Part shown: in pieces, positions 42,606 through 53,612 of the stretch
Position numbering within the stretch: position 1 is the stretch's first letter
How the letters are laid out: each line of letters opens with the position of its first letter
Origin: Ilex aquifolium
Taxonomy: Eukaryota; Streptophyta; Magnoliopsida; Aquifoliales; Aquifoliaceae
Direction of reading: 5' to 3'
Assembly: GCA_951799425.1 (NCBI GenBank)
Contig: OX637402.1
Location: 22,581,844 to 22,645,843 of the forward strand
DNA length: 64,000 nt
The notes under the pieces: generated by a model
Seen by the model: the letters and a program-made list of their open reading frames with translations, nothing else
The model's database searches: none
What the model was told of the DNA's origin: nothing
Made by a program: the position numbers and the translations under genes

Positions 42606-44795
42606 CTACCACTCAACAGTGCTATCAATCACTCTCCCGCAAACGTGCCCGAGGGTCAAGACAAAGGCCAAGTTTGTTGTGCTAATCCAAGAAGGCAATT
42701 TTTGACAACGGCTTTGTGAACACATTAGCAAGCTGGCAACGGGAAGGAACAAAGCGCGTTTCAAGAGAGCCAAGTGCAACTTTTTCACGAACATAGTGGT
42801 AATCCAGTTCAATGTACTCTGGTCTACCATGAAACACCGGATTGATCGTCATATGTAAGGCACTTATGTTATCACAAAGTAAAAGCGGAGGACGTGAAAG
42901 TGAAATATTAAGATCACGTAGTAAAAATGATAGCCACGTGAGTTCTGTAACGGTGGATGTCATAACTCTATATTTAGCCTCAGCACTAGACCGGGCTACT
43001 GTGGATTGCTTCTTAGCACACCAAGAGATGCAATTGCTGCCTAGAAAAATACAAAACCCCGTTGTAGAGTGACAACTCGTAGGGCAACCTGCCCAATCAG
43101 CATCCGAGAAGGCGTACAAGTCAAAAATGCTAAAGGCCAAGATGCGTAACCCAAAATGGGCAGTTCCATGGACATAACGTAAAATGCACTTAACAAGCAC
43201 GTAATGTGCCATTGTCGGAGCATGCATAAAATGGCAGACAAAGTTGACACTGTAGGAATTATTCGGGCGGGTAAATGTAGTATTGTAAGCCCCCAACAAT
43301 ACTACGATAATGAGTGGGATCAAGATATGGCTCAACACTAAGAGATAACATCATTTGGAAGGCATAGGAGTTGATAGGGGTTTGCAAGCAACCATAGAAG
43401 CTCGTTCCAAAAGATCCAAAGCATAGCGTGTTTGAGAGAGGAATAACCCTTGAGAAAACTGATGGACTTCGATGCCCAGAAAATAAGGAAGTCAAGATCC
43501 TTGATAGAGAATTCATTGGCCAATTGAAAAATAAGCCAATGAATTTGGGAGGGATTATCATTGGTAATAATCATATCATCCACATATACAAGTAATACAA
43601 GAATACCATGGTACAAGAATACCATGGTGGGATAACAAATGAATAAATTTGGATCAGCAGTACTTCAATAAAAACCAATCATGAGAAGAAATTCACTAAA
43701 ACGATTAAACCAAGCTCGGGGCACTTGTTTAAAGCCATACAAAGCGCGACTAAGTTGGCAAACATGACTTGGATGGGCCTGATCAACATAGCATGGCAGT
43801 TGTTTCATGTAGATGGCTGAGAAAGAGATCCGTGAATAAATGCATTTTTCACGTCTAGTTGACGAATCTCCCATCCTTTGACAACGACCACTGTTAATGT
43901 AGACAAATGCTTGCTGATTTTATGATCGGTGAAAAAGTTTCAGAAAAATCAATGTCGTCGACTTGATTAAACCCCTTGGCCACAAGCTGAGCTTTGAGCC
44001 TTTTAAGAGAGCCATCGGGATTTAGCTTAGCCTTGTATACCCATTTGCAATCAACAACATTCATGGTAGGATGTGAAGGAACTAGAGTCCATGTTTGATT
44101 TGAAGCAAGTGCAGCCAACTCTTTATCCATTGCCGTTACCCAACCAAGATGTTATTTGGCGGCCATGATTGAACGCTGTTCCGAAGGGATATGACTATAT
44201 TGGCCAACATGGAAATTAAGATACTTCGGATTAGACTTTCTTATTCCAGCCTTCGAGCGGGTGGTCATAGAATGAAGAGGAAGACATGGAGTGTTCAAAC
44301 TAGGAGAGACAAGGGACGATGAAGGAACCAGTTTCTGTGACACAGATGATAACGGGGCTGCTGGGAATTCAGCAGCTGGGCAGCAGAGGCATCCACCGAC
44401 GCTGATCCAGAACTAGCTGAGGCTGGAAATGCCGATAGAAAAGGTGCTAGCCCAGACCCAGCCGTTGGGCAAGTATCCAATGTACCACACCTAGCTGAGG
44501 GTGCGAATGCCGACAAAGGAGGGACTGATTCAGACCCAACTGGCGTGCAATTTGCCGTTGTGGCAGAAATAATGGGTTGTTCCCAATCAAAGAAGATACA
44601 CACTTCACTGTCGAAAGGAGGATGGTCATACAACTTAGTAGGCTCGGAGAAAAGTAAAACCGATTCGTCAAACACAACATGACGAGAGATATATCTGTTT
44701 AGTGGGAGGATAAAAACACATATAACCTTAATGTTTGGTACATTTTTCTCCGGATTTTGCACCAATTCCAATTTCACTATTCTATTTGAGCCCAA
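42606..44795 (-). pseudogene. Decayed Ty1/copia pol: integrase tail, reverse transcriptase, RNase H
   Basis: Minus-strand blocks appear in the right order but in different frames. First is an integrase-to-RT linker (44295-44795, with ISRHVVFDES). Next is the RT start (43894-44130, NQTWTLVP, CKWVYKAK, LVAKGFNQ), then LYGFKQVPRAWF (43665-43874), then LVYVDDMII (43338-43625). RNase H follows (42682-43338, SDADWAGC, SSAEAKYR, HVREK-type end). At least three frame changes and the missing gag and integrase core make it non-functional. Purine-rich TTTGCGGGAGAG and a TGTTGAG-type start near 42615-42640 suggest the 3' LTR edge. Confidence 0.88.
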
Positions 44796-45096
44796 TATTT
44801 TTTGATGATCACTTTGTGCGATTAAAAGTTACAAATAACTCAAAGTCTAGATTTATAGCTTGATTTTCTTTTTCTTTTTTTTTTGTTTTAAAACTTGAAA
44901 TTTAATTTTCAATATGTATTTAGTAAGAGTAATGCTATTTGAACTTAAAAATTACTTGGTAGCATTACTCATTTAGTAGTTCAAATGTGAGCAACAAACA
45001 GACATTTCGTGACATGGGGGAGTGAGATCCCCATCCCGACACATTTGTTTTTTAATTCTCTTCTTGGTAGATCACTATTAATAGTCAGGAGTCTAC
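44796..45096. other. Intergenic DNA with a small hairpin
   Basis: A short inverted repeat, GAGTAATGCT with AGCATTACTC, lies at about 44927-44970. It shares its tip sequence with the MITE ends elsewhere in the window, but is too short to call. Confidence 0.4.
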
Positions 45097-45345
45097 TTGT
45101 ATCCCCAAAATAACTGCCAGCAGGAGGACGATTTGCTTCTTGGGGGTTTCAATTTTTTGACTTGCAAACATGCACTGTGCCTTGAGATTCCCTGGTTTTG
45201 TTTAGCCATGCAAACCAACAAATCTGAACAAACTGAGGACTCAATGAACCCTTCCACTCTTGTCTTCCTAGCTGAGCCCTGCCACTCTTTGTGTCAGTTT
45301 GGCAGTATCCACATATCCAAAAAATGTGGGTACTATAATCAATGG
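45097..45345 (+). repeat. Dispersed duplicated unit, copy D3
   Basis: CTTGCAAACATGCACTGTGC, CTTGAGATTC and ATCTGAACAAACTGAGGACT recur with small changes at 46865-47075 (copy D4). The central part is also related to copies D1 and D2. There is an open frame through part of it but the copies do not preserve it. Confidence 0.7.
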
Positions 45346-46200
45346 TCCTTTATTAAATGAAGCTCACAATCAACAGAAAAGGTACCCTTAAAGAATCTCC
45401 ATAGTGATTGAACAAGAACGATTTGCCTTTATCTTCTGTTTTTTGGAAGCATTACTGTACCACCATTTTTTTTTTGGTATCATATTAAAAAGTGAAAAAA
45501 AATCGCAAAATATTGTAAGTTTCATTCCAAAAAGTGATAAGTTTCGCCCAAAAAATAGTAAGTGAACCCGAAAATTGTGTGAATCCCAGAATTTGAAGAG
45601 GTCCGCTCAAAAGATGATACAAATACCCAAAAAAGATAGGGTGTTGATTTTTTTTTTTTTTGCTATTTGGACTCTAAAAGTTGACATTATTTATTGAATC
45701 ATCGATCACTGTTATTATTTTAATTGTGGTCTTAACATTTATTGGAACTCGTTTCTTATTCAATAGTTGTGATGGAAGTAGTAAGGAAATGGTGTCAATT
45801 TTTTGAGTCCAAACAGCATTTCCCTTTTTTTTTTTTTTTTTCTGTACCTAGCCAACCCCTCCATTTTCACTTGAGATGTGCAAACAGGCAACAGGTTTCA
45901 GTGTTTAGGCTTCCATTGTTGAGGTTTTTCTTGGACAGTGCAAACTAACACTCTGAACAAGCTGAGAACTAATCCATGTTGCTCTCTCTTTCTCTGAGCT
46001 GTACCCCACCTTTCTGTCATTTTTGGCTAAATCCGTGTAAGGCAAACATTCTGACCATATATAAACCCTGCACATTGGTCCAGACTGTTCAAGTTTGATC
46101 TTGTGGTTGACCAGTTCTCTTTTGGGTTGGAGCTGGAGACCCACTGAGATGTCCCTTTCTCCCATGTCTTGGGCACAATGGAATTGGAAAACCATGCATG
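45346..46200 (+). repeat. Dispersed duplicated unit, copy D2, with MITE insertion
   Basis: The left part (to about 45465) and right part (from about 45870) match D1 around the SINE. Between them lies about 390 bp absent from D1, comprising T-rich runs, degenerate short repeats and the MITE at 45661-45818. It contains a TATATAAA stretch near 46056, but no gene follows. Confidence 0.7.
45661..45818. mobile_element. Short MITE
   Basis: The ends are inverted copies: TGCTATTTGGACTCTAAAAG on the left, and TGCTGTTTGGACTCAAAAAA when the right end is inverted. The inverted ends are about 25-30 bp and the element 158 bp. T runs on both sides prevent reading a target duplication. It lies in the part of D2 that is missing from D1. 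Confidence 0.7.
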
Positions 46201-46864
46201 CTATTATCTACGCATAGAAGTCAACTATTCTGATGCTTCAAGGGTTGCTCAAATGGTGGTTTCTTTTTTGAAGACCTAGAAAACGTTCCAACTTTGAAGG
46301 GATCATGATGGTCGTGATTAAAAAAATAGGTAGGTATTAGCGCAACGAAAAAGTTATTCTATGACAAATTGGACAAAAAGAATTTGAATTATTTCTCCAT
46401 GCCGATTAAGATTGTATACGTCGGTCTAACCCGCTCCTAAATCTTGCATTAACATAAATTTTGTGTGCGGTTTATATAAATTTGGTTTAAGAACTTTTTT
46501 TGTCACAATTTTGGTTCTTCATTATACTAAACTGTTGTGGGCATTGGCAGCATGAGGTGAGAAGTTCAGCAGTGATTGGGAGTTTCATTTCATAGCGTGA
46601 AATAGTAAATTGTGATAAATTCTGAATAAAAATAATAGAATTGAAAGAATACAGAAATTTAGCATACATACACGTACGGTAATAGATTACATCTTCTTAT
46701 TAATTGTTAGTGATACAAAGGACATTTTGTGAAAGAGGAACCTTAGGAACACATTTCGGGCTTCAAACTAAGTGCACTAAATATAAGTGATACAATGAGA
46801 AAGGGTCACTTTTCTATCATGAGGTAACCTTCGGCTTTGGAAGGCCTTCTAACTGCAAAATAAG

Positions 46865-47075
46865 CCCCGACTCCCACCAAAAAAAACAAACTGCAGCCAA
46901 GGACGATTTTGCTTCTTGGGTTTCTATTTTTGGCTTGCAAACATGAACTGTGCCTTGAGATTCTCTGCTTTTGCTTCCATTGCCGTGGTTTTCTTTAGCC
47001 ACGCAAACCAACATATCTGAACAAACTCAGAACTCAATATGAACCCATCTATTCTTATCTTTCCTCTGCCCTATC
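46865..47075 (+). repeat. Dispersed duplicated unit, copy D4
   Basis: It is related to D3 over about 190 bp (CTTGCAAACATGAACTGTGC, CTTGAGATTCTCTG, AACATATCTGAACAAACT) and more weakly to D1 and D2. No coding potential is shared. Confidence 0.65.
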
Positions 47076-47162
47076 ACCTTTAAAGTCATTTTTATCTAGA
47101 GGGAGCAGACACCACCCGAGCTGGTGGTATCTTTTTTTTTTTTTTTTTTTTTTTGTGGGTAA

Positions 47163-47395
47163 CTCGAGTTGGTGGTATAGTGGTAAGTTGTACTCGTTTA
47201 GGATCGTCTTTGACTCTCATGTAGAGTTATCAACAATGGTTCGATTTACGGGTGCAATACGGTTTGTTGCTTGGTTTTGGTCGTGCTGTTGGGACGGACT
47301 ATCCTTCTGAGATAGTAGTTATGACTTAAATTAGACATTCCACAGTGATGAACCCTCATGATTACGTTCAAGGGATTATTATTTCCTGATCGCCC
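47163..47395 (+). mobile_element. Possible second type of tRNA-derived SINE
   Basis: A box A-like GGTGGTATAGTGG (47171-47183) is followed by a box B-like TGGTTCGATTT (47238-47248). A similar start, CCCGAGCTGGTGGTATC, ends at a T run just before it (about 47115-47155), so the 5' part may be present twice. No clear target duplication was found. Confidence 0.4.
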
Positions 47396-48600
47396 CTCTC
47401 TTTTTTCCAAACCAAAAAATAAAAATAAAAATGAGGGAGAAGACTATTGTACCAAAAAATAATTTCGATATAGTATTTTTAAATTTTATAATTTTTCTGG
47501 GTTTTGATACAAGTTTTTGGGTTTATTTATAACAAAAAATTCATAACTTTTTGTGTCGTGTTAAAACTTGTAAGGTTCAATACAATTGCTTGGACTAAGT
47601 TCCTATGTTTGTGGTAACTTATGATCAATCCTAAAAATTGATTCTAATATTTTTAAGATCCATCATAAGTTATTACAAAAAATTATAAATGACACTCATC
47701 TGACTATTGATCTATGTTCTAATTCTTCCTCTTGTGGTTTGGCACAATTCTTCTGTGACTGGTTTTGAACCATATAGTCATCCATCACATTGCATTGGCA
47801 GTACATTAAGTTCAATCCATGAAATCAGATATACAAGTACAAGTTATATTCATCTCTTTGGAGCTAGTTTAAATAGGAAGTTTGAATGATTTTGGAGTAA
47901 AATAAGTTAGTTTAGATCTTAGTTTTTTTATCAGTTAATGTATCATTTTTTTGGACCTAAAAATACTAATTTAGGTTAATTCAAGAAGTTAATTTTATGA
48001 ACTTTTCTTTTAACTTTTTTGGAGTTTTGTCGCTGGTTCCACATAATTTTTTAGTTTATTATATTCATAAAATATTATTAGTGACGTATAAAAATTTAAA
48101 ATTCATATTTTGTGAACTATTATGCATAATACATGCATGTAATTATTTTGACACAAAAGGCTAGAAAGTCACTCAAAACGGATTTTTTCAAATTCTTTTA
48201 GTTCTTTAAAGAGCATCTCAAATAATTTTGAGAACTCTTTTAACTCTGATTTTTTTTTGAATCTTTTTAAACCGTAATTTTTCACCTAAAAAAATAAACT
48301 TCAAACATGCACATTATGTTAACTACTAGGTGATACAGGAGTTTGAATTGGGAGCCAGTAAGGGTGTAGCCCAACCCAACTATAAATCTATATAATAAAA
48401 TAGTTTACAATTTCAATCTCAAAAGATAAACAAAATGACTTTTACTTTTCGCGGTTGAGATCGCTTTAAATTTTACTTTAAAGTTAATCTAACGGCTAAT
48501 ATTAATACCTTAAATTTAATAGGAAAAATAAGTCATTAAAGGTGTGTTTGGAGTTATTTTTTAAAAGTGCTTCTAGAAATTATTTCTCATTGGTATTTAA
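47396..48600. other. Intergenic DNA, nothing recognised
   Basis: AT-rich spacer with no supported gene. Some poly-T runs, but no element boundary I can define. Confidence 0.5.
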
Positions 48601-48639
48601 AAAAAAAAAAAAATAGTATTTGAAACCGTCTCACCACTA

Positions 48640-49245
48640 CCACTACCTCTACCACCGCCACTGCCACCGCCACCGCCACCACTGCCACTGCCGCCACCAT
48701 CACCACCACCGCCGCCACCACCACCGCCATCACCGTCGCCACCGTCGTCTCCGCCGCCACCACCACCACCGCTGCCGTCGTCACCATCGCTATCGCCATT
48801 GTCGCCACCACCACCATCGCCACCACCGCCACCACCACCACCACCGCCACCACCACCATTGCCGCCACCGCCATCACCACCACCACCACCACCACTGCTG
48901 CCGTCGCCGCCACCACCACCACAGCTGCCACCGTTGCCATCGTCGCCATCGCCATTGTCGCCACCACCATCACCACCGTCGCCACCACCACCATCACCAC
49001 CATTGCCGCCACCGCCATCACCACCACCACCGCTGTTGCTGTCGCCGCCACCACTACCGCCATCGCCACCATAACCGTCATCGCCATTGGCGCCACCACC
49101 ACCGCCACCATCACCACCGCCGCCACTACCGCCACCACCGCCGCCGCCCCCTTCGCCGTCGCCACCACCGCCACAACAATCATTGCCACCCACCACAACC
49201 ATCACCATCTCCTATCACCACCACCTCTCACCCCCACTACAACCG
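48640..49245. repeat. Long imperfect CCN trinucleotide repeat
   Basis: About 600 bp of CCA/CCG/CCT/TCG-type triplets with interruptions. All reading frames along it are open on both strands and give poly-His, poly-Pro, Gly-rich or Ala/Val-rich peptides. These are consequences of the repeat, not genes. An A run at about 48599-48613 borders it. Confidence 0.92.
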
Positions 49246-50239
49246 ATATTTAAATTCATTTATCTCTTATCTATGTTTGTGATTTGATTTTGGATATGAA
49301 TACAAATATGTTTATTGTTTACCATTTTTTATTATTTTGTACCTTCAGGTACAAGCAATAACTAGTACTCTAATATTTGGGCAAAATATATTCAGTAGAC
49401 GGGGTTAGGCTTGGATAAAAATAAAAAATAAAAATCAAATGGATTTAAAATTGAAAATTACCCAGGTTGGAAATTTGGATTTTCATGTACAACCTAAAAC
49501 CAATCCGAATTATTGAATTGTCGTTCAACTCATCTGATAACTTCTCAAATTTTAGTTTAACAAATTGAGTAATCCATAGTTCAAACTTGATTGAATTTGA
49601 TTTCAACCCAAGATAAAAAAAATTTGGACATGGATAATAATTGTGCTGAATATTTCCGGTTAAATTTGTGATTTAGGTTAAACTCGGGTTAATAAATTTA
49701 TGACTTGAGCAAAGTTTTCAACCCGTCTAATCTACCCAAGTTATACCACTAGGCTAAGGAGTGACCCATATTAAACTAAAGTTTCTACCAAAGAATTTTT
49801 TTTTTTTTGTCAAATTCATATTGTTTATTCGTTATATCATCCTCATCTGAGCCGCGTAAAGGAAATTCAACCACATTTTTTAGTGTTTGTAGGCGTTCTT
49901 ATAGTTTTTTTTTTTGAACTATATGATATTTTCGAACAATTAGGAGTGTCGTTACTGACCCGTATTATATCAACCCGCCCAACCCAGTGATAAATTAGCG
50001 GTTTGGACTTAAAAGTAGGACTAATCCAATTCTTCCGGTATTTGGTGGGCTTTTATTTTTGGACTTGCGTTCCATAGACACGGGCTTTGCAAACAGCCTT
50101 ACCAGGAGAGTTGGCCATCGGCTATACTTTTGTTGGTTGCTTAACTGACCTTTTTTTTGGGACATGCTTAATTTACCATTAATAGCTCTCGATGATGATG
50201 GATTGAAGTTTGAACTTCCTTTCTAAATCCAAAATCCCA
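49246..50239. other. Intergenic DNA, nothing recognised
   Basis: AT-rich spacer. No gene, tRNA or clear element ends. Confidence 0.5.
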
Positions 50240-50960
50240 TTTGGGCTCATCTAAGACGACACAAGTGCCTCATCAAGATAACATTCACTGGACCCGAGTT
50301 GGGCCACAACCCAACTCCATGGAAGCTCAAAATAGATGTCAGCTCGACATAAACAAGCTCGGTACTAATATCAGATCGGGAGTTGGGAGCCCGGCACCAA
50401 GAAGTTCACAGATGGCTGTGCCACGACACGTGGACATGAGACAAAGGGATAATACCTGACAATCCTAATGAACGGATATTCACCGACAGTGGAAATGACT
50501 TACGTGTTCCGTTCAAGGCGTAGTGGACATAGGAAAACGTCAAAGATGACATGATCAACTATATGATAAACAAGGAGGAGACCACAAAATCAGTCAGGAA
50601 AGGAACCACCACAAAACGCTAATGATAGGATGTATAAATAACAAACGATATCATTGTGTAGGAGAGAGATGCGAAAAAGAGACCACCTAACAATAACCTA
50701 GGAAACTCTCTATAAAAGGCTTCCAACCAAATCCCCTATAATGGCAATCTTCTTTCTCAAACAATACAACCCCTCAAGGAGCAAGAGACTCTCTTATAGT
50801 GGATGTAGTTTTAGTCCTTCAACTGAGGTGAATCACTCATACTTTTGTCTTTGTATCACCTTCAACACTAAGCACGTTTTTTGTCAAATAAACACATATT
50901 CATTCCCTATGTGTCACATCCCATATTATTTTGTAACTGGGTAAGTAGATTTCGAGCACC
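50240..50960 (+). mobile_element. Probable degenerate LTR
   Basis: The stretch is less AT-rich than its surroundings. It has an upstream GACACGTGGACATG motif, a TATA box CTATAAAAGG (about 50711-50720), and downstream a typical LTR leader-like series (GTGGATGTAG, AATCACTCA, CTTTGTATCACC). It ends near AGCACCATCA. I could not find matching target duplications, polymerase or a partner LTR. It is probably an old solo LTR. Confidence 0.4.
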
Positions 50961-51350
50961 ATCAACTCTTATTCTGCATGTACAAGTCCACATGAGACTT
51001 GCTACAATCATATTTTCTCTTAAGTTAGGTGAATGGTGACATTAGAATTATATTTTCTCTCAAATTGAAGCGTTTTGCACACGAATAATCATTTTCCTTC
51101 AAGTTATTGCCAAAAAAAAAAATCATTTTCCTTTAAGTTATAGTGCGGTTGACGCTGCAATCATATTATCTTGTAGAATAAGTGAATTTGACAGTAGATT
51201 AACCTGATATTCATGTGGATAGACCATATACAAAATGTCATTTCAACGTTTCTTAAGTCATCAACTTACTAGGAGGTATTTAGACTTGTAAGACACCCAA
51301 TTGATCTTCTCAAGCTATGTACGCTGTTGTCTTACATGCACCCAACTCAA
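50961..51350. other. Intergenic DNA, nothing recognised
   Basis: No gene. The phrase AATCATTTTCCTT(C/T)AAGTTAT occurs twice around 51087-51140, a minor local duplication. Confidence 0.45.
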
Positions 51351-51605
51351 CATCTCTACTTTCTTTTTTACTTTTTTTATTCAACGGTGAAGTATATTCA
51401 GGTCAGTTTACGCGCACCTCGACTAATTTCTCTCCGGTTCGATCAAAGGCAGGTCATTTATGGGGACTAGAGTATTCATGAGAAATAATTCTTTCATGAC
51501 CTGACCCTAAATAATTAACAAGATTTAAACTTAAGACGTCTGAGTTTACAGTTCGTCACTGTTACCGCTTGATCTACTCTTTAACTTAGCATCATCTCTA
51601 CTTTC
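51351..51605 (-). mobile_element. SINE, family S2, with 13-bp target duplication
   Basis: The body (51364-51592) starts on the plus strand with a T-rich tract, so the tail is at the left and the element is on the minus strand. CATCTCTACTTTC flanks it at 51351-51363 and 51593-51605. Reading the minus strand, a tRNA-like head (GATCAAGCGGTAACAGTGAC) is followed by TTTAAATCTTG. The internal part, with GGTCATGAAAGAATTATTTC in the minus reading, matches the SINE at 63678-63888. Confidence 0.8.
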
Positions 51606-51956
51606 ACTAAATGGGTTTCTGACCCAACTTATCTACTCTTTGGCTAACAATTACGGGTACCCTCCTTGCTCGTTAGAATTACCGAAACTTCATACTGCCC
51701 GACATCATAGGCCCAATATATAAATTGGTAGACAAACCACTAGTTGGACTTTCGGTTATATAGCTGACATGGGCCCAAAGTTGGGGCTTGGTAGGGGACC
51801 ATACAACAATTAGAACATGGATACCTTCCCCACCTCTATACTTACTGCCTTTATTGGATGTTGTTCTTCATATGCATTAACCCACACATGCAGATATATA
51901 TCACTTTGCTGCCAATTGGAACACCTACCAAGTGCTGCTAACCACAGGGTGAGTGA

Positions 51957-51988
<32 letters not shown>

Positions 51989-52000
51989 CCCCCCCCCCCC
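51957..52000. repeat. Poly-C tract
   Basis: About 44 bp of C with a single T near 51986. Such a run is prone to sequencing length error. Frames through it yield poly-Pro or poly-Gly and are not genes. Confidence 0.95.
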
Positions 52001-52904
52001 GCCCAACACACATACACACACACAACCACAACAAAATTTGATTAATTTCATTAATCAATAATGTGTCTATCCCCTCCCACCACCCTCATGGCCTTGCATT
52101 TTTATGTCTAAAAGAAAATTCTCAGTTATGTTTCACCATTTTTAGATCTCTCAACTTTGCCTATGATGAGATGTGACAAGACTTAGTCCTTCACCTTGTC
52201 CAAACACAGCCCAACCATACATTTTACAGGTTGTTCTAGAAAAACCCCACCAAATTGGGAGCAACTACCAAATGCCCCCACCAGAAAATGAATTGTCATA
52301 GTGTGGGATTACCTCTCCATAATAGAATCATTGCAGCATTAAAAATCTGTCATTAGAAGGTATTTTAGAAAACTGAGTTTCAATGATAACTGATTAACTT
52401 GTCGAGATACCAAGTTTAAGTATAACAACAGACGATCCAATTGATCCAATACGCGTGAATTGTGAGTTATGTGCATCTTGAAATTACGTTGCTGTCAATG
52501 AATTTAAAAAATGTGTGATTAAAACAATTTTCAGCTATTGATTAAAAAAATAAAAACTATCCTCTCAAAATGATGAGTAATCAGTTGAGGGAGGTGGGAC
52601 ATCATTTGTATTCGACCACTAAAACATTATGGATGCCACATTCTTGATTTTAAGCTTTCATTGTGTTTGTCCCACTTAAAGGCTAGGCAAACTACTGTAT
52701 AATGTTGATAGGATATTACGTTCAAGCTTCTTAGGCCACAAACATGTCACATGACATCTGCAAGTTTCTTGGACATGTTGCATGATTGGGAATGACAAGA
52801 ACTGATGCACCAAATAAGACTTGACTAAGTTACAGCCAAAAAAAAAATCAGTATCATAGCTCCAAAATTTATTATTTTAAAAAGTATTTTTATAATTTTT
52901 GTGG
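52001..52904. other. Intergenic DNA, nothing recognised
   Basis: No gene or defined element. A CA-rich patch follows the poly-C run. Confidence 0.45.
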
Positions 52905-53210
52905 GTAATTTTACAACAAAAAAATATACCATTTTTTGTGATTGATTTTCTACTATTACAGGCCTTTTTATCACATTTGTGGTAACTATTTTTACCAATT
53001 TTCTTCGGTACAAAAACATTACCACTTTTGTAGCTGACTTATCATATTTGTGGGTATTTTTATCACATTTGTAGATATTTTTATCACTGTTATAGTAACT
53101 ATATTTACCATTTTTTATATACCACAACAGTGATAAAAATACCCACAAATATAATAAAAATAATCACAAATGTGATAAATGGTTGAATGGTACCGAAAAA
53201 AAGATTTGGT
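52905..53210. repeat. Foldback region built from TTATCACATTTGTGG-type motifs
   Basis: Motifs like TTTTTATCACATTTGTGG on the left recur inverted on the right (CCACAAATATAATAAAAAT, ATCACAAATGTGATAAA). They centre on TATCACTGTTATAGTAAC and ACCACAACAGTGATA near 53088-53130. TTCGGTAC and GGTACCGAA lie near the outer parts. It may be a degenerate MITE. No gene. Confidence 0.5.
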
Positions 53211-53251
53211 ACCGCAGTCAACTCCCACCTAATAAGGACATCTCTCTTTGA

Positions 53252-53612
53252 AAAATTATCTTTATTTCATCTCACTTTTAGTCCTTAAAATATACGTGTT
53301 TTGTCAGTTTAATCCTCATTTTATTAATTTTGTCAATCTAATCTCTAAAATATTCAGTTTGTGTTTAAATGCTTCCTAACCAGATAGTCTTTCAAACTTT
53401 TTATTATGGAAGTGATCACGTGACATTCGTTCAGATAGTATCATGTAACATACACATGATCACTTTAGTAAAAACTTAATGGGTCATTCGTGTAGGGACC
53501 ATTTAAACATGATTTGAATATTTTAGGGACTAAATTGACAAAATTAATGCAATAGAGATTAAATTGAAAAAATGTGTATACTTTGAAAACTAAAAATACT
53601 ATTAATCCTAAA
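53252..53612. mobile_element. Degenerate TIR element
   Basis: The left arm (TTTAGTCCTTAAAATATAC, ATTTTGTCAATCTAATC) and the right arm read inverted (TTTAGTTTTCAAAGTATAC, ATTTTGTCAATTTAGTC) correspond over about 130 bp. The right end resembles the GGTTAATTGCAC-type ends of the 41-kb MITEs. The ends are too diverged to read a target duplication. Confidence 0.55.

Noticed and set aside
47163..47260. Functional tRNA gene
   Set aside because: Box A and box B patterns are present, but a cloverleaf with an acceptor stem does not form; SINE-like at best.
48587..49287. Long frames in both strands of the CCN repeat
   Set aside because: Compositional artefact: Gly, Pro, His or Ala/Val homopolymer-like products in all frames.
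51810..52058. Gly-rich and Pro-rich frames through the poly-C run
   Set aside because: Produced by the homopolymer, whose length is unreliable.
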